A DNA stretch of 25,112 bases from JBEICQ01 sp046297395 (GTDB taxonomy: Bacteria > Bacteroidota > Bacteroidia > UBA4408): contig JBKCNM010000110.1 of NCBI GenBank assembly GCA_046297395.1, forward strand, positions 1-25,112. The letters are read 5' to 3'. The notes under the pieces were generated by a model. The model did not search any database, was not told where the DNA came from, and saw only the letters and a program-made list of their open reading frames with translations. The position numbers and the translations under genes were made by a program. Below are positions 16,515-23,155 of the stretch, piece by piece (position 1 is the first letter of the stretch; each line of letters starts with the position of its first letter).

Positions 16515-17759
16515 ATGTCAAAGGAAGAAATTTATTGCGGGGAACTTGCCAATGGGCTCAAATGGATTTTTGTTCCATCGGAGGGTCGTCTTTCTCATGC
16601 TGCACTGATGTTTGGTAGCGGATCTCGAAACGAGACTGATAATGAAACAGGACTGGCTCATTTTACAGAGCACAATCTTTTTAAAGGAACGGCAAAAAAA
16701 ACCTCCCTTCAGGTGCTCTCTCGTATCGATTCTGTGGGCGGAGAACTGAATGCATATACCGCAAAGGAAGAAACCTGTATCTACGCATCCTGTTTTACCC
16801 AACATCTTTCCCGAGCACTTGAATTGCTTTCTGATATTGGTTTTTTCTCGGAATTTCCGGAGGAGGAAATTGCCAAAGAGAAAAAAGTGGTTTTGGATGA
16901 AATCATGACTTATGAGGACAATCCCTCAGATCAGATATTCGATGAATTTGATGAACTTGTTTTTGGGAACCATCCCATCGGCAAAAATATTCTGGGTACC
17001 AGGCAATCGGTCAACGCTTTTCGCAGAAAACACCTGAAGCATTTTACAGGTAAACATTTCAGGGCAGCCAACGCTGTGATTTCCATCAGTGGGAACCACC
17101 CTCTTGCATTTGTCAAAAAACTCATCAGTACAGACTTGGGTGAACTACCCGGAGGAAGTATTCCGCCGGCGACTCGGCGTCCCACTTTGGCAGGTAAAAA
17201 ATTCCGAACTGCAGGCAAGGATATTCAGCAGGATTATGTGCTGATTGGCGGAAGAGGTCCCTCATATAAAAACGATGCAGACAGGCTTGCCATGGTTCTG
17301 CTCAACAACTTGCTGGGAGGACCGTCACTCAACAACAGATTAAACCTGGCTATTCGTGAGAAGTATGGGCTTACCTATTCTCTTGAATCGTCTTATCAAG
17401 CATACAGTGACTGTGGTATGTTCACTGTTTTCTTTGCTACAGATTCAATTAACACCGAAAAAACCCTGCATCTTGTTTACAAGGAACTGGATAAACTGAT
17501 GGAGAAAAAAATGAGTGAACGACTTCTGGAAACTGCAAAAAAACAATTGTGTGGCAGCCTTGCCATGAGCCACGAAAATCGCCAGAGTGCAACTATCTCC
17601 ATGGCAAAAAGTATGCTTGTTTTTGGCAAGTACGATGACATGGATTCCACTTTCAGAAAAATTCAGAAGACATCGGCAGAGAAATTACATGAGGTGGCAG
17701 CTCGCTATTTCAATCATCAATTATTCAGTACGCTTCAATATACATCGCTCAGCAAATGA
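16515..17759 (+). CDS. M16-family zinc metallopeptidase
   Basis: This 414-residue protein is a pitrilysin-type (M16) peptidase of the half-size, processing-peptidase-like class. The inverted zinc motif HFTEH occupies residues 49-53, and the third zinc ligand Glu129 (KKVVLDEI) lies exactly 76 residues after His53, as in active members. The second, inactive-type domain covers about 220-400 and includes the G-G-P-S-L-N-N-R-L block and the R-E-K-Y-G-L-T-Y-S motif usual for substrate binding in the closed clamp. No signal peptide is visible, so it is probably cytosolic or exported by an unrecognised route. The frame is open from an ATG at 16482, but ATG 16515 starts at the first conserved strand and is preferred. 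The stop overlaps the next gene's start by four bases (ATGA), which implies translational coupling. Substrates are unknown. Confidence 0.88.
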   Translation: MSKEEIYCGELANGLKWIFVPSEGRLSHAALMFGSGSRNETDNETGLAHFTEHNLFKGTAKKTSLQVLSRIDSVGGELNAYTAKEETCIYASCFTQHLSRALELLSDIGFFSEFPEEEIAKEKKVVLDEIMTYEDNPSDQIFDEFDELVFGNHPIGKNILGTRQSVNAFRRKHLKHFTGKHFRAANAVISISGNHPLAFVKKLISTDLGELPGGSIPPATRRPTLAGKKFRTAGKDIQQDYVLIGGRGPSYKNDADRLAMVLLNNLLGGPSLNNRLNLAIREKYGLTYSLESSYQAYSDCGMFTVFFATDSINTEKTLHLVYKELDKLMEKKMSERLLETAKKQLCGSLAMSHENRQSATISMAKSMLVFGKYDDMDSTFRKIQKTSAEKLHEVAARYFNHQLFSTLQYTSLSK

Positions 17760-18928
17760 ATCCAATCATCCACACCATCGGCATCGCAGGATCCGGAGCC
17801 ATGGGTAGCGGCATCGCACAAACTGCCATCCTTGCAGGTCAGCATACCATTGTGTATGACACCAACCAAAGGCAACTGTCCATGGCCCGTGAAAAAATTG
17901 CCAACCAGATAGATGTCCTTGTCCAAAAAGGGAAAATCAATTCTGATAAAGCTGCTCATGCCATCGGATTACTTATGTTTACCGATGATGCATCGGCACT
18001 TTCCTCCTGTGATTTAGTGATCGAAGCCATTGTTGAGGACTTAACTGCCAAACAGTATTTGTTTGCAGGTATTGAGCAATCTGTTTCTGCATCAGCATTG
18101 CTGGCTACCAACACCAGCTCCCTCTCTGTGGCTCAGCTTTCTTCCGGTTTAAAGAAACCCGATAGGTTTTTGGGTTTGCATTTTTTTAATCCCGCTCACA
18201 TCATGCCACTGGTAGAAATTATTCCGGGTATACATACCCTTGATGCGCATGTGAAAACAAGTATCGAATTGATGCGGAAATGGGGAAAAATGCCGGTAAT
18301 AGCCAAAGACACTCCCGGTTTTATTGTCAATCGTATTGCCAGACCCTATTATTCTGAGGCCATTCGTATTTTCGAAGAAGGCATTGCTTCAATGGCAAGT
18401 ATCGATTGGACAATGAAGCATTTTGGAGGGTTTAAAATGGGCCCGTTCGAACTCATGGATTTTATCGGTCATGATGTAAATTACAGGGTTACCGAGAGCA
18501 TCTGGATGCAAACCTTTCATGAAGCCAGGTACAAGCCTTCCATCAGCCAGAAAAGACTTTTTGAGGCAGGACTTTACGGAAAAAAATCAGGCAGGGGATT
18601 TTACGATTATGCGGAAGGTTCCTCAACTGTTTTACCAGAAATGAATGAAGAAAAAGGGAAGCCTGTTTTTGAAAGAATCCTATTTATGCTTATTAACGAA
18701 GCAGCAGATGCATGCTACTATGGCGTAGCTTCTCAGGCCGATATTGAAACAGCGATGACCAAAGGTGTAAATTATCCTATGGGACTCTTGCAATGGGCAA
18801 ATAAAATCGGAATAGAAAGAGTGGTTGCAGGCATGGATGACCTCTTCGAAATGTATCATGAAGAAAGGTATCGCTGTTCGGTACTTCTTCGCAAGATGGC
18901 TATCAACGGCACCCTGTTTGAATGCTGA
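17756..18928 (+). CDS. 3-hydroxyacyl-CoA dehydrogenase (NAD-dependent)
   Basis: This 390-residue enzyme oxidises 3-hydroxyacyl-CoA to 3-ketoacyl-CoA, as in fatty-acid beta-oxidation, or the reverse in butyryl-CoA type pathways. The NAD-binding domain has GSGAMG (residues 12-17) and Asp35 after strand two. The catalytic pair is His142 (GLHFFNP) and Glu154 (MPLVEI), with Ser121/Asn119 in NTSS. The C-terminal part carries two copies of the dehydrogenase helical domain: the first around 190-285 (DTPGFIVNRI, ending G-R-G-F-Y-D-Y), the second around 300-385 (M-L-I-N-E-A, G-V-N-Y-P-M-G-L). That two-copy layout resembles PaaH/PaaC-type proteins more than the ~280-residue Hbd. It overlaps the M16 peptidase gene by four bases and ends 7 bp from the convergent TPM gene. 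No other fatty-acid gene is nearby, so the physiological pathway is open. Confidence 0.9.
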   Translation: MNPIIHTIGIAGSGAMGSGIAQTAILAGQHTIVYDTNQRQLSMAREKIANQIDVLVQKGKINSDKAAHAIGLLMFTDDASALSSCDLVIEAIVEDLTAKQYLFAGIEQSVSASALLATNTSSLSVAQLSSGLKKPDRFLGLHFFNPAHIMPLVEIIPGIHTLDAHVKTSIELMRKWGKMPVIAKDTPGFIVNRIARPYYSEAIRIFEEGIASMASIDWTMKHFGGFKMGPFELMDFIGHDVNYRVTESIWMQTFHEARYKPSISQKRLFEAGLYGKKSGRGFYDYAEGSSTVLPEMNEEKGKPVFERILFMLINEAADACYYGVASQADIETAMTKGVNYPMGLLQWANKIGIERVVAGMDDLFEMYHEERYRCSVLLRKMAINGTLFEC

Positions 18929-18934
18929 GGTCAA

Positions 18935-19360
18935 TTAGTCTTTCTGCATAGAGATATCATCCGGCAGTTCGTTTATATCATCTTTTTGTCTCGGAAAGAA
19001 ATCGGATAACGCTTTGCCTGCCAGCTCAACACCCTGGATCAGACCATTAGCAAGTTCACCCTGCCGGAATTTTGCCTGCATCTTCACTTTGATTTCATCC
19101 CACAGCTTGTCTCCGGCTTTTTCCTGAATTCCCTTGTCGCCTATGATGGCGAATTGATGATCCTCTGTAGCCACGAAAAACAATACGCCGTTTCGCTCTC
19201 TTGTCTTCCACAATCCCATGGCATCAAATTTTTCGATGGCATCTTCGATGGGATTTTCCCCACAGGATTTTTGAATGTGCACCCTGATTTCACCCGATGT
19301 GAGTTTCTCGGCTTTTCTGATGGCCGCAAGTAATTTCTTTTCTTCTTGTTTGTTCAGCAT
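18935..19360 (-). CDS. TPM-domain protein, no membrane segment
   Basis: This 141-residue protein is a single TPM domain (named from TLP18.3/Psb32/MOLO-1). The typical features are present: T-S-G-E-I-R-V-H near residues 21-28, R-N-G-V-L-F-F-V near 55-62, then F-A-I-I-G-D-K-G-I near 69-77, and the closing helix G-L-I-Q-G-V-E-L-A-G. There is no signal peptide and no hydrophobic C-terminal anchor, so it should be cytosolic, unlike the glycine-rich membrane-anchored members. The tail is acidic. It begins two bases after the lemA stop codon, so the two are surely co-transcribed; lemA-TPM pairs are common in this phylum. Function of the pair is not established. Confidence 0.85.
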   Translation of the reverse strand: MLNKQEEKKLLAAIRKAEKLTSGEIRVHIQKSCGENPIEDAIEKFDAMGLWKTRERNGVLFFVATEDHQFAIIGDKGIQEKAGDKLWDEIKVKMQAKFRQGELANGLIQGVELAGKALSDFFPRQKDDINELPDDISMQKD

Positions 19361-19362
19361 TT

Positions 19363-19953
19363 TCAGAATTTCACAACAGGTGCCTTTTCGGTTCCCGGAG
19401 CTGCTTCAAAATATCCTTTTGTCTGCATACCAAACAAACCGGCAATCAGGTTGTTTGGAAAGAGTTTGATATACAGATTGTATTCTTTTACCAAGTCGTT
19501 GAATCGGTTTCTCTCAACATTGATTCTGTTTTCAGTTCCTTCAAGCTGAGCCTGTAGTTCAATGAAATTCTGATTGGCCTTAAGGTCAGGATATTTTTCC
19601 ATGGTGACCAGCAATCTTGACAAGGCACCCGACAACTGATCTTGTGCCGCCTGAAAACGCTGTATGTTTTCGGGAGTTAAACTACCCGCATCAACATTGA
19701 TGCCTGTTGCTTTGGCACGCGCCTCGGTAACCTCAACCAGCGTGGATTTTTCAAAATCGGCATATCCTTTTACAGTGTTTACTAGGTTGGGAATTAAGTC
19801 TGCCCGGCGCTGATAGGAACTTTGAACTTTACCCCACTGCGCTGATACCGGTTCTGCCAGCCTCACCATTTCGTTGTATTTTCCGGCAAACAGTTGATAA
19901 ATGCCAAAAACAGCCAGGATGATGACTGCGGCGATGATAAGTTTTCTTTTCAT
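19363..19953 (-). CDS. lemA: LemA family protein
   Basis: This 196-residue protein has an N-terminal membrane helix (residues 4-22, after MKRK) and then a helical LemA domain. The signature segments are W-G-K-V-Q-S-S-Y-Q-R-R-A-D-L-I-P-N-L-V-N-T-V-K-G near 40-63, L-V-T-M-E-K-Y-P-D-L-K-A near 115-126, and E-N-R-I-N-V-E-R-N-R-F-N near 141-152. The orientation is predicted to be short inside, helical domain outside the membrane. Family length is about 180-200, so it is complete. It precedes the TPM gene by two bases. The biochemical role of LemA is unknown; the name derives from an antigen and not from a two-component kinase. No clear promoter box was found upstream. Confidence 0.92.
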   Translation of the reverse strand: MKRKLIIAAVIILAVFGIYQLFAGKYNEMVRLAEPVSAQWGKVQSSYQRRADLIPNLVNTVKGYADFEKSTLVEVTEARAKATGINVDAGSLTPENIQRFQAAQDQLSGALSRLLVTMEKYPDLKANQNFIELQAQLEGTENRINVERNRFNDLVKEYNLYIKLFPNNLIAGLFGMQTKGYFEAAPGTEKAPVVKF

Positions 19954-20022
19954 GATGTTCTGTAAAATGATAGACGCAAAATTCGGGATAATATTTTAAC
20001 GCAGGGCATGTTTACCAATACC

Positions 20023-20583
20023 CTACCTGATCCCATCGCTCAAAACCATCAAGCCGGGCACATTTTCACGAAGCAATGCCAGCAGTTCACCCGGGCGTTG
20101 GGTGGCCAATAAAATCCGTGTTTTGGAGCTTGTTTGTAATTCAACGGCAGTGTTTTCGGCTGTAAAAAAGCGCGTTGTTTCTACCGGATGTATACTGAAC
20201 GAGGGTCTCAGAAAAAGATGATTACTCAAGTGTATCACCCTTGCATGTGTAATGTCTGAAAAGGGAACAATAAAATGGGTTTTATTCGCAAACCTGGAAA
20301 TTCGCAAACCCTTGTTATCAGAGGAAATGGTAATGTGTGGAATAAACATCAATAACAGCGACAAAAGCAATAAAAAGATGCCCAGGATAAAAAACAATTC
20401 ACCTGAGTTTGGCAGATCCTTTGCCGGGTATGAACCAATGCGGATATTACCTATTTGTGTATATACCGGCTTGGGGTTTTCTGACCAGTAATAGCCGATA
20501 AAACAAAACAGCATAAGCATCAATCTGATGATGATGTACAGCTTGTTCTGCCCCAGGAATTGTCTTTCGAAATAAGTGGTCAA
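20023..20583 (-). CDS. Small membrane protein with PH-like cytosolic domain, unknown function
   Basis: I do not recognise a named family. The 186-residue protein has two hydrophobic helices (about 15-33 and 61-84) separated by a short polar loop, then about 100 residues with alternating strands (I-T-I-S-S-D-N-K-G-L-R-I-S, F-I-V-P-F-S-D-I-T-H-A-R-V) ending in a helix (RPGELLALLREN). That order of two helices followed by a beta-rich domain resembles bacterial PH-like membrane proteins, but this is an impression of shape only. The start is a TTG at 20583 whose last bases overlap the mutY stop (TTGA), suggesting coupled translation; the first in-frame ATG falls inside the first helix, which supports the TTG. 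It is the only evident partner of mutY here. Confidence 0.65.
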   Translation of the reverse strand: MTTYFERQFLGQNKLYIIIRLMLMLFCFIGYYWSENPKPVYTQIGNIRIGSYPAKDLPNSGELFFILGIFLLLLSLLLMFIPHITISSDNKGLRISRFANKTHFIVPFSDITHARVIHLSNHLFLRPSFSIHPVETTRFFTAENTAVELQTSSKTRILLATQRPGELLALLRENVPGLMVLSDGIR

Positions 20584-21656
20584 GATATTTCAAAGGTAGA
20601 CAAGTTGTCTGATTCCATAAATCGGGTTATCAGCCTGGGAAATGCGATCAGGCTCATTTGGTCTGCATCCATCCATTCGGCATCTTCCTTTAGAGGAGAA
20701 ATGCGGTCTTTCAGTTCCAAGAGGGTAAATCGTGCATGGATGGTTTGGTGCGTCAATTGATGCTTGTGTCCGCCAGAACTCCTGATGAGCGTGTAATTGA
20801 CGCCATTTAAATGTTCATCTATGTGCTTACTGATGCCGGCAAGGCTGTATTTGGAAGGCTTCAGTGTGTTTTCCACCAAAAAAAATTCGTGTAAATGCAT
20901 CCAGATGTCTTTTTCTTTTCTTTTGCATATGAGGTATTCTCCTTTGTGCCTGAGCACCAGGTAATGGAAGTATCGATTCACCGGTGCAGATTTTTTTGCT
21001 TTTACCGGTAACTGATCTTGCTTTCCTTCTTTTCTGGCGTAACAGCCCCCGGAGAGCGGACAACCCGGGCAATCCGGATTTGAGGGTTTGCACTGCAGGG
21101 CACCAAATTCCATGATGGCTTGGTTGTGCAATCCTGCCTTTTTTTTTGGAAGGATATCAAGAGCCACCCATCTGAACTGCTCTCTGGATGAGTTTTTAGC
21201 GATGTCATTCCATATTCCGAAATACCTTGAGAGAAAACGGAAGACATTTCCATCCAAGACCGGAACAGCCTCATTGGTGCAAAAAGAAGCAATGGCAGAG
21301 GCGGTGTAGTCACCAATCCCCTTGAGTTTAATCAGGGTATCGTATGTGTCAGGGAACACACCACCAAACTCATTTACCACTTGTATGGCGGTGGCATGCA
21401 GGTTCCGCGCTCTTGAATAATATCCCAGTCCCTGCCACAGCCTGAGTACCTCGTGTTCATCTGCAGCAGCGAGATCGTTCACTGTTGGAAAGCGCTCAAT
21501 AAAAGCATGGTAGTAGGAGAGTCCCTGCGCCACACGGGTTTGTTGAAGGATCACTTCAGATAACCAGATTTGGTAAGCATCCCGGGTATGTCTCCAAGGT
21601 AAATCCCTGGCATGGAGACGGTACCATTCGATGAGTTGCCTTGAAACAGGGTGCAT
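20580..21656 (-). CDS. mutY: A/G-specific adenine DNA glycosylase
   Basis: This 358-residue repair enzyme removes adenine mispaired with 8-oxoguanine. The order of motifs is canonical: catalytic Glu34 in LSEVILQQTRV, the helix-hairpin-helix KLKGIGDYTASAIASF at 110-125, catalytic Asp135 in VPVLDGNVFR, and the 4Fe-4S loop Cys189, Cys196, Cys199 and Cys205 (spacing 6, 2, 5). A C-terminal NUDIX-like recognition domain begins near residue 220 (V-N-R-Y-F-H-Y-L-V-L). The frame is open six codons further, but a TACTTTTG box at 21661-21668 lies inside that extension, so the ATG at 21656 is preferred and the mRNA may be nearly leaderless. An A9 run occurs in the coding strand (21139-21147) between the catalytic core and the iron-sulfur loop. 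It is divergent from the HU gene. Confidence 0.95.
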   Translation of the reverse strand: MHPVSRQLIEWYRLHARDLPWRHTRDAYQIWLSEVILQQTRVAQGLSYYHAFIERFPTVNDLAAADEHEVLRLWQGLGYYSRARNLHATAIQVVNEFGGVFPDTYDTLIKLKGIGDYTASAIASFCTNEAVPVLDGNVFRFLSRYFGIWNDIAKNSSREQFRWVALDILPKKKAGLHNQAIMEFGALQCKPSNPDCPGCPLSGGCYARKEGKQDQLPVKAKKSAPVNRYFHYLVLRHKGEYLICKRKEKDIWMHLHEFFLVENTLKPSKYSLAGISKHIDEHLNGVNYTLIRSSGGHKHQLTHQTIHARFTLLELKDRISPLKEDAEWMDADQMSLIAFPRLITRFMESDNLSTFEIS

Positions 21657-21660
21657 TTTG

Positions 21661-21668
21661 CAAAAGTA
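21661..21668 (-). promoter_or_regulatory. mutY: Putative -7 box of mutY, almost at the start codon
   Basis: The minus strand reads TACTTTTG followed by CAAA and the ATG, a perfect TAnnTTTG whose last base is five bases before the A of the start codon. Transcription from it would begin at or next to the ATG. No TTG is found at the usual -33 distance. Confidence 0.5.
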
Positions 21669-21733
21669 CGCCATGAAAACCGCAGATTGCCCTTAATCAG
21701 GTACTTGTATCTCAAGAATAATTTTTCAAATGA

Positions 21734-21763
21734 TTTGCACATGTAGAAAAAATAGTATCTTCG
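21734..21763 (+). promoter_or_regulatory. Bacteroidota-type promoter of the HU gene
   Basis: TTTG at 21734-21737 is followed after 18 bases by TATCTTCG at 21756-21763, one mismatch from TAnnTTTG. Start of transcription near 21769 would give a leader of about 43 bases before ATG 21812. Confidence 0.5.
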
Positions 21764-21811
21764 CCTCCCCAAAATTTGGAAAATCAGATAGTTACCCAAT
21801 AATTCAGAAAC

Positions 21812-22105
21812 ATGACAAAAGCTGACTTGGTAAATGAGATCGCCGAAAAAACCGGCATCGACAAATTACAGGTGCAAACAACGGTAGAAGCATTTATGAA
21901 GAGTGTCCGCACCGCCATCACACAAGGCGACGCTGTATACTTGAGGGGCTTTGGCAGTTTTATTGTAAAGAAGCGCGCCGAGAAAACCGGACGCAACATT
22001 TCCAAAAACCAAACCATCATCATTCCTGCCCACAATGTGCCGGCTTTTAAACCTGCCAAAACCTTTGTGGAGAAGGTGAAGAAAAATGTGCAGGTAAAAC
22101 CCTGA
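21812..22105 (+). CDS. HU/IHF-family DNA-binding protein
   Basis: This 97-residue basic protein is a histone-like DNA-bending protein. It shows the family layout: an N-terminal helical dimer region (M-T-K-A-D-L-V-N-E-I-A), the strand segment YLRGFGSFIVKKRAEKTGRN (residues 47-66), which corresponds to the HU/IHF signature leading into the DNA-binding arm, and the closing F-K-P-A-K-T-F-V-E-K-V. The arm tip N-x-x-x-x-x-x-I-I-I-P-A-H-N-V-P lacks the simple I-N-P of many HUs but keeps the proline. Length is normal. The stop codon shares its last base with the ATG of the TPR gene (TGATG), so the two are translationally linked. The set HU, TPR protein, basic peptide and RNase on the same strand suggests one transcript from the promoter at 21734-21763. 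Confidence 0.93.
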   Translation: MTKADLVNEIAEKTGIDKLQVQTTVEAFMKSVRTAITQGDAVYLRGFGSFIVKKRAEKTGRNISKNQTIIIPAHNVPAFKPAKTFVEKVKKNVQVKP

Positions 22106-22938
22106 TGTCACTAAAGGACACATTTCGATGGTGGCATCTTGCCCTGCTTTCAGCAGTTTTTCTGTTGGCGGTTTACCTTTACCTTGCCCCGCGCACAAAA
22201 TCAGCCCCTGCCCCGGAAGCTGTAGCATCTGGGTTCGATGTTCTGGCATACAGAGACTCTGTATATGCAGGATTGTCTCCGGAGGTGAGCGGGAAACTCA
22301 AATCTTTTGAGAAATTGCTTGAACAGGGGAATAACAATGCGGCTTGTGCCGATTCCATGTTCACCATTCTCAAAGAGAACAGGCAGTTGCTTCTTGCGGC
22401 CATCAGCAAAAAGACCTGGGCAGAGATGAGTGGTACTTCTCCGGCTTATTTGGATGCCGGAAAATTTGCACAGGCGGCAGCAAGCTTTCTCTCTAAACCT
22501 GCAGAGATGAATTTCCTGAACAAGCTATCCATTACTCTTTTGGAAAAAGCTTCCTCCATGGATTCCTCAAGCAATGACATTAAAATTGCGCTTGCTTCAG
22601 CCTATGTAAGAGGGAGCAACGAACCCATGAAGGGAATAGGTATGCTGCGACAAATGGTGGCAGCTGACAGCACCTTGGTGGATGCCCAATTGCAACTAGC
22701 CATGTTTGCCATTCAAAGCGGACAAACTGAAAAAGCCATCAGCAGACTTAAATTGGTAAGAAGGATGCAACCAAACAACACCGAAGCCATGCTCTATCTG
22801 GCTCAGGTTTATGCTGATACCGGTAAGAAGAATGAGGCTATTGCCGAACTTCAGGAATTTAAGAAAAACAATACGGATGCGCTCATCGCCCAACAAGTGG
22901 ATGCGTATCTAAACCAACTCAAAAATAAAAACCAATAA
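22105..22938 (+). CDS. Membrane-anchored tetratricopeptide repeat protein
   Basis: This 277-residue protein has one N-terminal membrane helix (about residues 12-28) and then a proline/alanine linker; the bulk should lie outside the inner membrane. Residues 165-270 contain about three TPR-type helical hairpins, best seen in L-Q-L-A-M-F-A-I-Q-S-G-Q-T-E-K-A-I and L-Y-L-A-Q-V-Y-A-D-T-G-K-K-N-E-A-I, both with the small-residue spacing of TPRs and ending in P-N-N-T or equivalent. Residues 50-160 are helical and may be degenerate repeats. TPR domains are protein-binding scaffolds; the partner is unknown. The start overlaps the HU stop by one base, and the 30-residue basic protein gene starts 12 bases after its stop. 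I know no assigned function. Confidence 0.82.
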   Translation: MSLKDTFRWWHLALLSAVFLLAVYLYLAPRTKSAPAPEAVASGFDVLAYRDSVYAGLSPEVSGKLKSFEKLLEQGNNNAACADSMFTILKENRQLLLAAISKKTWAEMSGTSPAYLDAGKFAQAAASFLSKPAEMNFLNKLSITLLEKASSMDSSSNDIKIALASAYVRGSNEPMKGIGMLRQMVAADSTLVDAQLQLAMFAIQSGQTEKAISRLKLVRRMQPNNTEAMLYLAQVYADTGKKNEAIAELQEFKKNNTDALIAQQVDAYLNQLKNKNQ

Positions 22939-22950
22939 AAAACTTGCAAC

Positions 22951-23043
22951 ATGCCAAGCGGTAAAAAAAGAACGCGCCACAAGATTGCGACTCACAAAAG
23001 AAAGAAGCGCCTAAGAAAAAACAGGCACAAGAAGAAGAAGTAA
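22951..23043 (+). CDS. 30-residue Lys/Arg/His-rich protein, probable ribosomal protein (bL38-like)
   Basis: The frame from ATG 22951 to TAA 23041-23043 encodes 30 residues beginning MPSGKKRTRHKIATHKRKKR and ending in a lysine run; about two thirds of the residues are Lys, Arg or His and there are no acidic residues. That composition and the MPSGKK start are typical of tiny rRNA-binding proteins. I recall the same short protein being conserved in Bacteroidota directly ahead of the Rne/Rng gene, and a Bacteroidota-specific ribosomal protein named bL38 has been described from a ribosome structure; I believe, but cannot verify, that this is that family. It lies 12 bases after the TPR gene and 112 bases before rng. 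The gene is shorter than usual gene-finder cutoffs and would easily be missed. Confidence 0.8.
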   Translation: MPSGKKRTRHKIATHKRKKRLRKNRHKKKK

Positions 23044-23067
23044 TTCCCTTTTTCATCCATTATTCAG

Positions 23068-23100
23068 GATGACCGACTTGCCTTTGCCTCGTCGGTCATC
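23068..23100 (+). promoter_or_regulatory. Perfect 10-bp hairpin between the basic-protein gene and rng
   Basis: GATGACCGAC (23068-23077) pairs perfectly with GTCGGTCATC (23091-23100) around a 13-base loop. It starts 24 bases after the small gene's stop and ends 55 bases before the rng start. The following bases (ATTTCATT) hold only a broken T tract, so it is either a weak terminator/attenuator or a structured leader element of rng. Confidence 0.6.
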
Positions 23101-23155
23101 ATTTCATTGACCATGGCCTTGCATGTATTTGCAAGCCTATTAACCTATTTTATGT

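Noticed and set aside
16450..16521. N-terminal extension of the cytochrome/copper lipoprotein by 24 residues
   Set aside because: The extension precedes a clean lipoprotein signal peptide and contains a promoter box; it would also overlap the divergent peptidase gene region.
23124..23131. TGTATTTG as a -7 promoter box for rng
   Set aside because: It has one mismatch at a key position and the nearest TTG is only 14 bases away, so support is too weak to annotate.
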